Positions 14,385 through 26,024 of a stretch of 64,000 nt of DNA are shown here, in pieces (position 1 is the stretch's first letter; each line of letters begins with the position of its first letter). The position numbers were made by a program, and so were the translations under genes. Location of the stretch: positions 33,564,914 to 33,628,913 of the forward strand of contig JARCOQ010000009.1 of NCBI GenBank assembly GCA_029207755.1, read 5' to 3'. The notes beneath the pieces were generated by a model. That model saw only the letters and a program-made list of their open reading frames with translations. It made no database searches and had not been told where the DNA came from. This stretch comes from Chamaea fasciata. Taxonomy: Eukaryota > Chordata > Aves > Passeriformes > Sylviidae.

Positions 14385-14700
14385 TGTCGCTGTAGGACAT
14401 GAAAGACTCCAAATATTTCCGAAGGCAAATAGCATAGAAAAAGAAGGCTTTATTGTCTAAATTCTCACTACCGTTTATGAGGTGTTCTGATACAGACTTA
14501 ACCCGATTGGTGAATAGGAACCACACCTCTCTAATGCCAGTTGTTAACTAAAGAAACAGCAAAACACCCGCTGGAAACAGGTTGTTTTGAGGAAGGATAA
14601 TTGTTTACTAAGATTGTTTTGAGAAAAATCTTTCTCAAGAAATTTTTCCTTGAGAAAAAGTAAGCAGCTGCTAGCAGGCTAAAAATCTCTCAGGCCCACA
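14385..14700 (-). mobile_element. Solo LTR of an endogenous retrovirus (family A, copy 1)
   Basis: A 316-bp element bounded by TG and CA, alignable over its whole length with a second copy at 49052-49390. On the minus strand it begins TGTGGGCC and carries an AATAAA polyadenylation signal (TTTATT on the plus strand, 14449-14454), so its transcriptional direction is minus. It is flanked by the direct repeat GAACA (14379-14383 and 14701-14705), the expected target-site duplication. No internal retroviral genes lie next to it, so it is a solo LTR left by recombination between two LTRs. The TATA position seen in copy 2 is mutated here. Inside is an 8-bp hairpin (TTGAGAAA/TTTCTCAA). The retroviral class is not certain from the duplication length alone. 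Confidence 0.85.
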
Positions 14701-16499
14701 GAACAACGCTTGGGTGTCGCCTCTGGAGCAGGCGTGAGGTGTGAGGGCACAATGTGTCCCACTCAGCACCTTCGGGTGTGCAGTGCTGCTCCCCTCTGCC
14801 AGCCTCACCAGAGTACCCTGGGTGACAGGGTGCTGCTGTGTTCCCCCTCGTTCTCAGCCATCACAGGTGCTTATCCCACTGGCTGTCTCCATAGACATTC
14901 TGGCATTTATCCCAAGGCACTTCCTGTTGTCATGTGCATAGTCGTGTCATTTGCTTTCGCCTGTTGGAGTTGATCTCCATATGTAGATGGGTCTCCCCAT
15001 TTTAATGACACGCCAACAATGTCAGGATTTAAGTCAGGGCCTGCTGTAAATTCAGCTGACTCCTGTGATGGCTTTTGAAAAGATGGCTGTTTCATTAAGG
15101 GTTGCCACTTCGCCCAAACTTACTTTTGTGGGAGAGAAGTGGGATGAAAATTTCTGTCTGTTAGGATTTAGGAGCATGAATCTCCTTGAGGGATGGTCCC
15201 AAATGACATGCCAATTTAGAAAAATCTGTCAGAATAGTCATACAATGGCATGCCACATGTGTATGAATTTTTCTGAAAAATAGTTGCTTTGTCATTTTAA
15301 CCCTGTCACTTGTCACCAGGTAGATTCACAAATGCCTTGTTCTGGGTTGGAAAACTCACAGTCATTGCAGAAACCTACTGTTTCATAAATTTTTAAGCAA
15401 AATGTGGAGATCTAAATCTGGAGATATCATAATTTTGATATCACATGAAGAAATGGACTAGTACTTAAAAGCAGTGAACTAAAAACAAAAAGCAATCAAC
15501 AAATGGCAGAATAGGTTGTTACCTTAATTGAAATAATAAGGGGAAAAAAATTCTTCAGACATATTTCAACTGTTTCTTCATTTTATTTGCTCCTTAGCTT
15601 GTTCTTTCCTGGCCTTCCTGGCAGGCTTTTAGCTGATCTGTAAGAGAGAAAATCCCAACCTCTTCAGATTTAGGTGAAAATGACAAAATATTTTTTAACC
15701 TTTCTAATTCTTGTTGCTTAATAGTGCAGAGTCATTTGAATATTTGATGTTATATGCTGTAATTATGCCTTTGATTTTAGGCAGTTTTAATATTTGATAA
15801 GCAGTTTTAAAATCTTGCTCAGAACTTTTCCCTGTCTGCAATCCATGTCCTAGGCTGCAGGTTGTGCTCTTGGTAGAGCTTTGTGAAAGGATCAATCTCC
15901 TCACCTTTGGCAGCACCGTGTGGAGGAGCAGCTGTGTTTATTATTATTTTAATGTATTTTGCTTATATAGTGGACATGTGTGTGCAAAGAAGGATCAGTG
16001 CTGAATAGCGCTCAAGTTTATGTGGCGTATCAGACTTTGAATGCTGGTGAATTGACCATGGAGGCACACTGAAAATTTTGCGCCAGAGGCTGGTTGGTTG
16101 TGATTTAGGATGCCCCGAGAATAATTATTTTGAGACTCCACGTTCATTTGGACATTTCACTGAAAGTTAATGGAGATGTTTGATAAAGATAAAATATTCA
16201 CTCAGCACCTCTTCGTACAACAACCTTCTATGTTTGAAAGGGAAGAACTTCAGCTCACTGACGTATTTTCAGTTAGCTGGAAACTTCTCTGCTTTTGACA
16301 GAGCAGCCAGGAGAGGAAGGTTTGGCTGCTGCTTCTACCGTGAGGCTGCAGTGCAGCTATGCCAGGCCTGATGTGTCAGCCAGAGCAAATGGTATTTTGT
16401 AAATCACATTCCTGTTGCTGTGTCCAGGTCTGTCACCTTTACCAGCCATTCTGTGAGCGGACAAAGCTGAATGTGCCGTCCATTGCCTTGTTTTTCCCA
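14701..16499. other. Gene-free unique sequence
   Basis: No gene or repeat copy I can identify. Stop-free frames are short and overlap on both strands. Confidence 0.5.
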
Positions 16500-17614
16500 G
16501 AGTCATGGGGGCCAGAAGAGACCTCTTGGTGATTTACCTCCCACCACCCTGCTCAACCAGGGCACTTAGGGTTCTGATCATCACTAAGGATAGGCCCCCA
16601 CAACCGTCTCTGGGCAACCTGTTCTAGTGTTCAACCACCCTTACAAAAGAAACTTTTCTGTATGTCTGAAATGAAAATTTCAACGGAAATTACCTCTTTT
16701 CCTAGTGCCTTAGAAGGATCTACGTCCATCTTTCTCTTTCCTCAGGTGTTGATGAAGTCCCTCTGAAGCTTTCTCTCCTTAGGTGTGAACAATCCCAGCT
16801 CTCTTCACGTCTTTTTATATGATCAGTGTTCCAGATTCTTAATAATGATTGTGGCACTTTAGTGGACACTTTCAGCTATGCCCATGTTTCTGCATAGCTG
16901 CTCCCCAGCCAGTCAGACCCCCTGGCCTGTACTGGCTTGGGTTTATTCCTCCTCAGGTACAGGGAACTTGGTTGAACTTCACAATGCTCCCGTGGGCCCA
17001 TTTCTCCATCTCCTCGAGGTCCAGCTGGCCCGTGGGCTGTTCCTCCCCACGGAGCACCTGCAGGCTCCCAGAGGTGCTGTCCCATCATCACTGTATTACT
17101 CTGGGGTACTCTGCTAGTGCCTGGTGTCCCTCTGGACTGTCTGCCACTGGTCACAGCCCTTTGAGCCTGACACTTCAGCAAATGCAGCACGTTCTCTGCT
17201 TTTCCCCTCTGAAGTAGCTCACTTTGTCCATGAGGATGCTACAGGGCACTGTGCTGAAAGGCTTGTCCATGTCTCACAATATCTGCTGGCTCCCCTCGTC
17301 CACCAGCCACCCTCCTTGTCACAGAAGTTTATCACTCTGTTCAAACGTAATTCCCCTTCTGTAAAACTATGCTAACTACTGCCGGTCACCTTCTTGTCCT
17401 TTCTTTTTGGAACTGGTTTTCAGGATTATTCACTGCACCACCTTTCCTATGAGTGAGGTAAGGCAGGTCAGCCTGTAGCTCCTGGCTCTTGCTTCTTGCC
17501 CTGGAAAAAAGGAGTGCTGTTTATCTTTCTTCCAGTCCTCTCCCAGTGACCATCATCCTTCTCAAAGGTAATGCAGACTGGCCTGCAATGATCTCAGCCA
17601 GTTTCCTCAGCACT
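16500..17614 (-). mobile_element. CR1 LINE, 5'-truncated, with reverse-transcriptase remnant
   Basis: A long CR1 fragment lying in the minus direction. Its 3' untranslated end is at the low-coordinate side, with the usual wording (loss of 'gttggaagagacct', 'ctgctcaaccaggg', 'ctctgggcaacctgttctagtgt', then the 'gaacaatcccagctctc' block). Towards higher coordinates it runs into the coding part: the minus strand near 17480-17610 still reads as the early reverse-transcriptase region (fragments like DWKK...TPFF..GKK..PG), broken by stops and frameshifts. Parts of the central reverse-transcriptase region appear deleted compared with intact CR1. The open frames seen in this interval on both strands are remnants, not genes. 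The element is old and cannot encode active enzyme. 5' truncation is typical of this family. Confidence 0.88.
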
Positions 17615-20600
17615 ATAGAATAAGTAAAGGAAATGGAGGAAACAGTGGTAAAGTGAATGAACTGGGTTATCTAACATCAAGATAGCAAATTAATGTTTTA
17701 TGATTGTTGTAGTTCTTTTAGTACAATAAATAGCATTTTATGCATTAAGATGTGCACAGTGATACTGGGTAAATGACTACCTAGGTAACAATTCTTTCTG
17801 TCTTCAAACTATATAGGAGAAAGTTTATATTCATTTCGTTATACAAAGAGAAGGGCTGAATATATGCAAACTCATTGAGAGAGATTGTTCTCAAGGTTAA
17901 TTGAGATATATCAGTTTGTACATGTTTTCTATCTCACAGTTTTCTGCCTGATTACCAGTAGTAAACGGTCAAATACACTTTTATTCGAAGCAGTTTCTCC
18001 AAAGTTAGGCAACCCAAGAGAGATGGATTTAGGAGGCTCGGTTCAAGGCTGACATAATTAATAAAACTGTGGAACATGTTATTTATAGGCTCACAGAAAC
18101 CTAACTGGGAGGGACACTGAGCATGGCTCTTCGGAGTCATGGTCCCTCAGTTGGCCTTGGTGTGTAGGCACTTGTGGCCTGGCTTTCTCCATCTGAACAA
18201 ACCCAGACTTTCTTTTGGAAGGACTCTGGAATTTAGGGCAGGAAGGGTTAGTTTGTGATCTGAACTGTTGATTGCTTCTATCTGTGGCATCGTGGTTCAG
18301 CCTGAGGGAAAGAACTTTCCCTGAGACTCAATCTTGAACTGCCTGCTCTGCACACGGGAGCTCCTGTTCTGTATTTATTTGGTGCTATTTGCAGGTTATC
18401 TAATTTCAGGAATAAGGGCTTGAACATGATGAACAAAGTATTTTTCTCAATAAAAGGGTGTATTTCCACTTGAAATCAATGGACCTTTCATGACCACAGC
18501 AGCTTCAGACTCAGCTTCTAATGCCCATCGTGGCATATTTGGATAGAAACGCTGGAAATCATTAGAGAACAGTAATTAAGTACCTTGTGAAAGAAGTGCA
18601 CAGGAGAAGATATTTAAGAGTATTTAATCAAATACAAACATGTACCAAAAATTAGTACTGTAGGATCTTTAAATATTTCTCTGCACCAAACTGCGCATTT
18701 TAGATGCGGAAATGTGAATGAGTTATGGATTGTTGTTTGTTCAACCAGTTCTACCAGTGAAGCAGAATGGTGGGAAAAACACATGATAGCCTGGCAAAGG
18801 GCAGACTCTGCTAGCAAATGAATGCTGAATTGAGCAATTAGGCAGGAAATCAAAACTGAGGAATCAGTGTAAGGCAGCACACGGCACATGATCCAGAGCA
18901 GGTCTAGAAACAACTGGAGAAACTGGCAGAGCATTTTCAGCACCTGGTAGTGTCATCTACAGCCAGCATCTTGCTCTGGGGACTTTAGAGTGGCATAAAT
19001 GTTTATCTTGTCTCTTTTGAAATGTTTTGAGAGCACTAGTTTGATCAGAATTATTTTTTTAAAAGAGAAAAATATGTAAGGACACAGCTGGCTCTGCTGG
19101 CTCCGGGGGCTGTAGCTCAGATAGTTCCTGGACAGGGTGCAGGGCAGAGCCTGGTAGATGTATGTGGGGCATTTTCTTTCATAGTGTGATGAACAGGAGT
19201 TTTGGCCTCAAGTTGCAGTGTTCCTGGGGATTTCTAGTGTTATGTGTAGCCTGAGAGAGGTAAAGCTGGCATTAAGTGAAAAAATGGGACTCCTTGCATA
19301 GTATCATCAGCGCCACAGAAAAATAAAACTTCTGGAAATCCACAGGGCTTCTTTATAGCCTATAATCTCTTTCCATGTACTTCTCCTTTCTGATGCTTCA
19401 TTGCTAGGAGTAGTGAACCCCTTCTGTTCAGCAGAACTCTCTCACAGGCTCCTTCAGCTGTGGTGAGGTCAGGATGGGCTGTGAGAGTCATGTGTTTTCT
19501 CACTCTGGGTGGAGATATATGGGAAAATGAAAATGAAAAACTATTTTAATGAAAAATGCTTTGCCAGGCTTTGCACAGTATCTCCTCCCAGAATTTTTGA
19601 GTGTGGAATGGTGACTTGGCACAAATTCTCACTTGGCAATCAAGCACAAATGTGCTGTCTGGTGAACTGCCATGTGCTAATAAAGGCTGTTCTTGCCCCA
19701 TTGTGCCGCAATAGAAAGTGATAAACTAAGGCACTTGGCTGGAACGTGAGGGGACCTGTGCCACAGCGAACCATTTACATTCAGGAGAAGGAAAGATTCT
19801 TTTCACCTGGGTGTTAAACAGGAAGTCCTAGAGAGGATTACAAACCAGTGAGACTGTGTAACAGATAAGAAACCCAAATACAGTTCAGAGCAGCATTCAG
19901 AGATTGCTGCCAGCTGATGCTGCGTGAGCCTCCCTATGGCAGAACGGAACCTTTCCATGGCATTGAAGTCAATAACTGTACAAAGGCAGGGGCTGCATCT
20001 CAAGATGTGTTGAAAGCATGTGTTGAAAACACTTCAAGGGCAGGTTAATTGGCATTAGTTCACTTTGCTCAGACATGTTAGGGAACTTTTCATAAAAAGA
20101 ATGAAGTCCTAATTATTCAGATCAGCAACAGTAATTAGGAAATATTACCTGCCTTAATAGAGTGTAGGAAAGATCTTACCTACAGCAAGATTGATTCAGG
20201 TTGTCTAAATAGGAAGACTTCCTCATGCATTTTCAGTTTGGCCAGGGTCCCTAATTTTTAAGGGAGCTGGTCTCAGCAACCCAAAATGTTGCTACATTTC
20301 TTAAAGAAAAAGCTTTCAACAGTGACTGCCGAAGGGACCAAACCCTTCACAATAATGCTCTGATATAGCTGCTTCATGCAGCCTCTGAGAAAGGTTCCAT
20401 GTTTTGATGTTTCCTAAATATTACTGGGAAGACATTTCTGTGGCCCTCCCATGTGCTTTTGGCAGTGCGTCCCCGCCAGGTTCCCTGCTCACCACCAGCT
20501 GTGTGCTGCCCCATGGAGTCTGTGCTGTGGCAAAGCAATAGACCTTTCGTGGCTCTCTGCTCTGAGTCACTTCTGCACAGGCAACAGAGCTCAGTGTAGT

Positions 20601-23600
20601 TTTGGAGATGCTTTGATACTGGATTGACTTCGAATTTGTTTTTTTTCCTTGATGACAAATTACATTTCCTCAGGATACAGCTTGTGTAAGATAATACTAA
20701 TGTCACTCCCCTAAATAAAGGCAGAGCAAACGAAATTAGGTGGAACTGCAATATTGATGGGAACTGAGGATATTCAGAATAAGGAAGTGGAGGCTGATGG
20801 AGACTACATCTACCTGATTATTGCTAAGGCAGGAGCTATAGACGTATAGTACAGGAAAAGATTTTCAGATAAAAATCTCTTTGGTAGGTTTGGGCTCATT
20901 AAGAAGATCAAGACCCAAGCCAAACAGTTTGTTTGCCAATAAATGGTTGCTCTAAATTGAAAGCTGAAAATCTGACTTTTTGGTGTATTCAATTATGTAA
21001 TTTCTGGCACCTTTGAGACTTACTTCCACAGGTGATAAAGAAAAGTAAAGTGAAATTTTCTTAGCTTTTCTTTTTTTCTCTTTTTTTTTTTTTTCCTGTG
21101 CTAGACTTTGATAATATTCTAGACCCAACTATTCTGTTAGTATTAAGAGTATTTACTACACTACTCTTGACCACCTGAGTGATATGGGCTTTGCTTTGCT
21201 TGCTAACCAGAGGAATGTGAAGACTGTTCATGGGAAAATGAACTTTAAATGCCTGCTCATCTCAGGTAAGGAATAATAAGGGTTCACCTGCTCCCAGCAG
21301 ATGGTAGGCTTTTTTAGATGTCAGTACAAATTTATTTCAGTGAAAGAGGAGAAATGCCTACCAGGTATTTCTGCAGAATCCTGAACTTGGTATTCCTAGA
21401 TAGGAACTGACTTGAATGACATATTTTCACTGAGTAGTGGTCACCTGCAATCACAGAAAAGAGTGGTTGCAAAGGTACAGCTGGGCAAGCCTTGTTTAGA
21501 TTTTTCAGTAAAACTGCCCTGTCCTTCAGCCTTGTCTTATTTTTGAACACAAAAATATATCTATAGTTTATGAAAAGCATGATTTAGACTGGAATGAAAA
21601 AGAAAGCATTGCCCAGTTCATCTAAATACGATTGTTTCAAGTGCTGATGGGAGCCCATGAAGGTTAATAAGGGCCTTTCCTTTGAGATCAGTGGAATTAG
21701 GTCAGTTTCCTATTACAGTATATCTGGCCTGCAGGCATCGATACCAGCTGTAGACCCAAAACTGTTTACATGCTCCTCATTTATAGTTAGAGGATGAAAA
21801 TACGTTTGGAAATAGAATGGATCAAAAATCTTTATATCCTCAGTAATTACAGTTCCTTCTATCCAGCCAACCTGAAAGTTGTATTACCCGGGTAGCTTTG
21901 AGATAGATAAAGTAATTAATTTAAGCTAAGCTGGAGATCAAAATCTTACAAACCACTCAATCTGCAAACGCCGATAAGATGCGGTTTGTTCCTGCTCTTC
22001 AAACAATAGGTGTAATCCTTTCAGGAATTTTGTGTTTGCCACCCAGAACAAGCAGTCAATTTTCCCTTCCCTGTCTGAGCAGCTCAATGCCAAGAAAGGC
22101 AGTGCAGCTGAGTTCCTCCCCTTGGAGTGCATGGCCAAGCCAAAGGCAGTTCAATGACACGAGGCCAGTGGCTGAGTGAGGGTGGCAGCCCGTTCAGGAT
22201 CTGTCTGTATTGGTGGGTGTGTGTGCCCAAGGACAGCGTGCAAAGGCAGCATGGCTCCATCATGCTCCCTGCAGCTGGGGGCTGCTGGCCCTGCTGCCTC
22301 AGCCCTGCTCAGTGTCAGTACCCCACCCGCCCCTGGAACACAACATGCTCCTGCTCCCTCACCAAACCCACGCTAGCAGGGGTTTTACAAGCGCTGCTCA
22401 CTTTGAAGAAAATTACATAGGAAGGGAATCAAGGTCAGTTTTCATGTCCCAAGTTGTCTTGGCAGGTCACAGAAAACGAGTTTGTCTTTTTGTTTAAAAC
22501 TGGAAACAAAAGAAAATTCAAGATTCCAACTCCAAGCTACATCTTAGCTTCTTTACAATAGTGTGAGGTCATTTACAGCTATTGAGACCTTTCCTGAGTA
22601 GATGATAGTAAAGGACAATTTGGTGATAAGAGGCAGAGTCTGACCAAAGAGCTTTTCATACTTGGCAAGGAGGAGGGCATAGAAAGAAAGGTTGGCACAG
22701 AAGAATAACGTGTACTGATAAAGAATTGGTGAGATTAACTTCAAAATGTCAATCTTCATTTTGATTCGCTTGTATTTTGTCGAGGTATCAACTAAATCCC
22801 TAATATAGCCCTAATCACAGCTAATACTGTTGTGAAGATGATAATCTTTCTCCTACATTTGTATGAGGGAAAATTTGAGGACTCTTTTTAAGCTGTTTGA
22901 AATGCTCAGGTGTTAGCAACTGAGGTGGTACGGGTCAATACAGAAAGAAGTACTGTAGCAGTAGCAGGGGACGACTAGAGGAGAATATACTGGGTACCTC
23001 GAGGAAGGACTTGTTTTGGATCCCCTGTGTGATTTTGACAGTCAGACAGTTTAGAGCAGTCAGACTGCTGTGGATGACAGTAACCAATACACTTGTGACC
23101 TGTAAAGCACAGGAAGAATCAAGAAACAGATGGTAGAAAGGTTAGTGGGAAAGACTTTAAAGTTCAGTTTTCCATAACTTGAATCATCTCCTGGATATTT
23201 GGAGCAAAACAGTACAACCAATGCTGCTTCTGTGACTTTTGTCTCAATGTTCTGGCTTTTCTTTCCCTAATCTTTTCAGTTTTGTGTTTGCGTCAAAGGA
23301 GATTTGCTATAGCTTCGGTTTGGGTCAGAACCTGAAGGGTCTATGCACAAAGATGGTGGTCTTTCTTGGAACATGTACTTAAAACTTGGGAGAAAAGAAG
23401 TGAAAACCTTGAAGCCAAGGTGGCAACAGCTCAGTGATCTGTGCTGTTCCTGCAGAGGCAGCTGCAGCTTAAGATGGTAAGCACCAGCAAAAGAGATGCA
23501 CAGATCAGTGCTACGTCTTGCCATTGTCTTCTCTTGTAGTAGTTTTTTGCAGTCTGCATCAATCCCCAGAACTGCTCCACATGCACTGAGGGTGAGCCAA

Positions 23601-25079
23601 GGGCTCAGTCTCAGCAGTGAGCAACAACCAGACACATTCATTTGCTGTTGTAACTAGCGAACAGAGACACAAAATTTATCTGCAGCTCAGCTAGTGTGTG
23701 CTGGTTTCCAGTGCCTCCTGTTGAGCTCTGCTGCTCTTGCAGGAAGGAAATGCTTGTCTCTTCTTGCTAGGTTTTTGACAGTCTTGTTTTGGAAATTAAG
23801 GATTCCAAGAAACACAGAGGGAAGTGTATAAAGCTTGGGACAGAAACCTGAGCAGACAGAGCTGGTTCCTGGTAGCTTGTTGGGTCGGTATTAGCTGTGA
23901 GAACACAACCACCTCAGGTTGTTTCCTCTGCTGGTTAACAGTAGGAGCCCAGGGAGGAGGGGGAACTGGGCTGCTTCTTCACACTAGAAGCACCTGTGAA
24001 GTTGCTGTTCTGATAAAGTTATTTCTCTTATTTTCCTTTTCCATCAGATAATGAAGGTAACTAGAAATGGATCTAAGTGTGAAAATCTGTAGTGAAATTC
24101 CTGTTCTTCTAAAGAGCTTTACTCCTTGGCCTTTACTCTTCCAAGAGTGAGGAGTAGCTGTGTAGAAACCTGCGAGTTCCCAGTACTATCACACAGACAC
24201 AACTGGGATGCAGTGGTTTCCTTTCAGAGTGCCTCTCTAATAAATCATCATCTTAAAAAAACCTGGTTGCCTCCTCAAGATTTCAGATTTTTCTGAGGAT
24301 ATGGATTATGAAAATATTGCCTTTAAACTGGAACATCCCCAGAATATCAACTGCTTATCAAAGCCATGGGATCCTTTGTTCAGGATGTGTGCACCATCAA
24401 ACCCGTACAAACCTGTACAGTATCAGTCTTCTCTGAGAGCAACATTTTCTTATCTGACAGTATTTCTGAGCTGGTACTGGTGTGTAATGGCCACTGAACT
24501 GCCTGAGCTAAGAATCAAAACTGAGCATTTCTCAAAAAGCAAGACTGAAAGGCCTCAGTCAGACTATTTTAGAATGTGTGGTTAAGGCAGTTCTTGCCAA
24601 TTCTTTTTTAGCCAAAAGAACAGTGAAACAAAGCAACAGATTTTAGGGATGAATGAGCATTGGAAAAAAGGCTGTGCCTTGATATGATTCTGTGTGGGAT
24701 GAAAAGAACTGGATCAAACAACCCACAGGCTGTCTGCCTATCAGTAAAGACCAAGACTTCTACTGAATTGCTTTTCACTTAGCATTTAACTTTTTATTAA
24801 ATATAGCATGTTCACTGTACTAGAGAAGCATGTAATTTGATTGTAAGTTACTTTACATTTTAACAGCTCCTTTTCTTTCATTTTGCAGAGGCATTGTCAT
24901 GTTAGGTAAAAGTATAGAGATGTGTATTTACGTAGGACCTCTGTTAAATTTCATTTGCTGTTGCAGACTTATTTCTCATGACCTGCACTTCTAAGGAACT
25001 TGGAAGTGAACGTGATTCATTTGTTTTGAATGGAATTGGAAAGCAGTTTTCTTAGTTTTGCAGGTGAAAGAGTTAAGAC
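17615..25079. other. Gene-free unique sequence
   Basis: No gene identified. A run of 14 T lies at 21081-21094. A GC-richer patch (about 22180-22370) has overlapping chance frames on several registers and no island-like CpG density. A 9-bp inverted pair of TAATTA-containing sites sits at 20107-20140. Wording near 21650-21720 ('gatcagtggaattaggtcag') hints at a very old amniote repeat but is not callable. Confidence 0.5.
20107..20140. repeat. Inverted pair of homeodomain-type TAATTA sites
   Basis: TCCTAATTA (20107-20115) and TAATTAGGA (20132-20140) are perfect 9-bp inverted repeats separated by 16 bases. Each half contains TAATTA, the core recognised by many homeodomain proteins. AT-rich DNA gives such cores often; the symmetric arrangement is the only reason to note it. 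Confidence 0.35.
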
Positions 25080-25142
25080 TTTGCCTGCAGCAGATTTATG
25101 AACATTGCTGCAGGCAAAAATTAGCTTAGCAGTTTTTGCTAA
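25080..25142. repeat. Two adjacent perfect hairpins
   Basis: The first is a perfect 13-bp inverted repeat, TTTGCCTGCAGCA (25080-25092) against TGCTGCAGGCAAA (25106-25118), with a 13-base loop. Eight bases later is a second, TTAGCA (25126-25131) against TGCTAA (25137-25142), with a 5-base loop. The first stem is half GC and would be stable as RNA or as a DNA cruciform. It is too short for a normal microRNA precursor. No transposon ends are recognisable. Confidence 0.7.
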
Positions 25143-25698
25143 CAACTCCATCCTTTTTACTTCTGAGCTCCACTTTCATCTAACGGAACTGCAAATTGTG
25201 TCCCAGTAGATTAGGTGAACTGAAGGTTGTAGCGGAGTGCAATGTGCTGAGTCAAACGACTTCGCTTTCATGAAGGTAGAGGAACAGGTCACAAACAAAC
25301 TGAAAATTGTGGGGATCAAGACCCTTTAGAAAAAGTAAATAACTTTTCCCCTGTACCATTTCTATAGTTAGGTATATGGTGGTGTTTTTTTTCATTTTTA
25401 TCTCTTGGTTTTAAAATTTTTGGAAAAGTAAGAAGCAAAAGTAGCGTACTTAGTCAATCTTGTGCTTTGCTGCATTCAAATAACTGCTCATGAAAATTAC
25501 AAGCTTAGTCACCTAGCATAGGTTTTATCCATGATGCATAGTACTTGTGGAAGACCCCTGTACCTTTTCTTCAGCTTTGAAGGCACTCTAAGGTCAGGTG
25601 CAAGAGTATTGTAATTTCTGCTGTGCTGCACAAAGCTCCTTGTTCTTTAACTCTGAGTTGAGGCTTAATGGAAGAAAAAAATGAGCAAGGCTTGGAAT

Positions 25699-26024
25699 TA
25701 GAATCATAGACTCATTTAGGTTGGGAAAAACCTTTAAGATGGAGTGCAACAATAAATCTAACATTGCCAAGTGCACCACTAACCCATGTCCCTAAGAGCC
25801 ACACCTACATATCTTACAAAGACCTCCAGGGATGGTGATGCAGCACTTCCCTGGGCAACCCTTTCCACCTAGGAAGTTTGTTTTTTGTTTTTTGTTTGTT
25901 TTTTTTTTTTTCTAATGTTAAACTAAACCTCCCCTCTTGCAACTTGAGCCCGTTTTCTCTTGACCTTGTCACTTGGGAGAAGAAGCCAACCTCCCAGCTT
26001 ACTGCAGCCTCCTTTCAGGAAGTA
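25699..26024 (-). mobile_element. CR1 LINE 3' fragment interrupted by a T-rich tract
   Basis: Minus-direction CR1 3' end. At low coordinates it reads like the reverse of the CR1 tail ('gaatcatagactcatttaggttggg'). It continues with 'ccaagtgcaccactaacccatgtccctaagagccac', 'cctccagggatggtgatgcagcacttccctgggcaacc', and later 'aaacctcccctcttgcaacttgagcc' and 'cttgggagaagaagccaacc'. At 25876-25911 the place normally holding a short 'aagtttttcctaatatcc' stretch carries an expanded T/G-rich tract. It is 5'-truncated at about 26024. A 107-codon frame on the plus strand crossing this element is an artefact. Confidence 0.9.
25876..25911 (+). repeat. T-rich microsatellite inside CR1
   Basis: A run of T interspersed with single G (TTTTTTG-type units) lying within the CR1 copy. 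It probably expanded from the short T run normally found at this point of CR1. Confidence 0.7.

Noticed and set aside
16849..17375. Several overlapping frames up to 122 codons
   Set aside because: They lie inside a dead CR1 LINE.
19105..19175. tRNA-like start 'gggggctgtagctcag'
   Set aside because: Resembles the 5' part of a tRNA but the anticodon stem, T-arm and B box are missing.
20374..20751. 125-codon minus-strand frame
   Set aside because: No conserved pattern or splice context; treated as chance.
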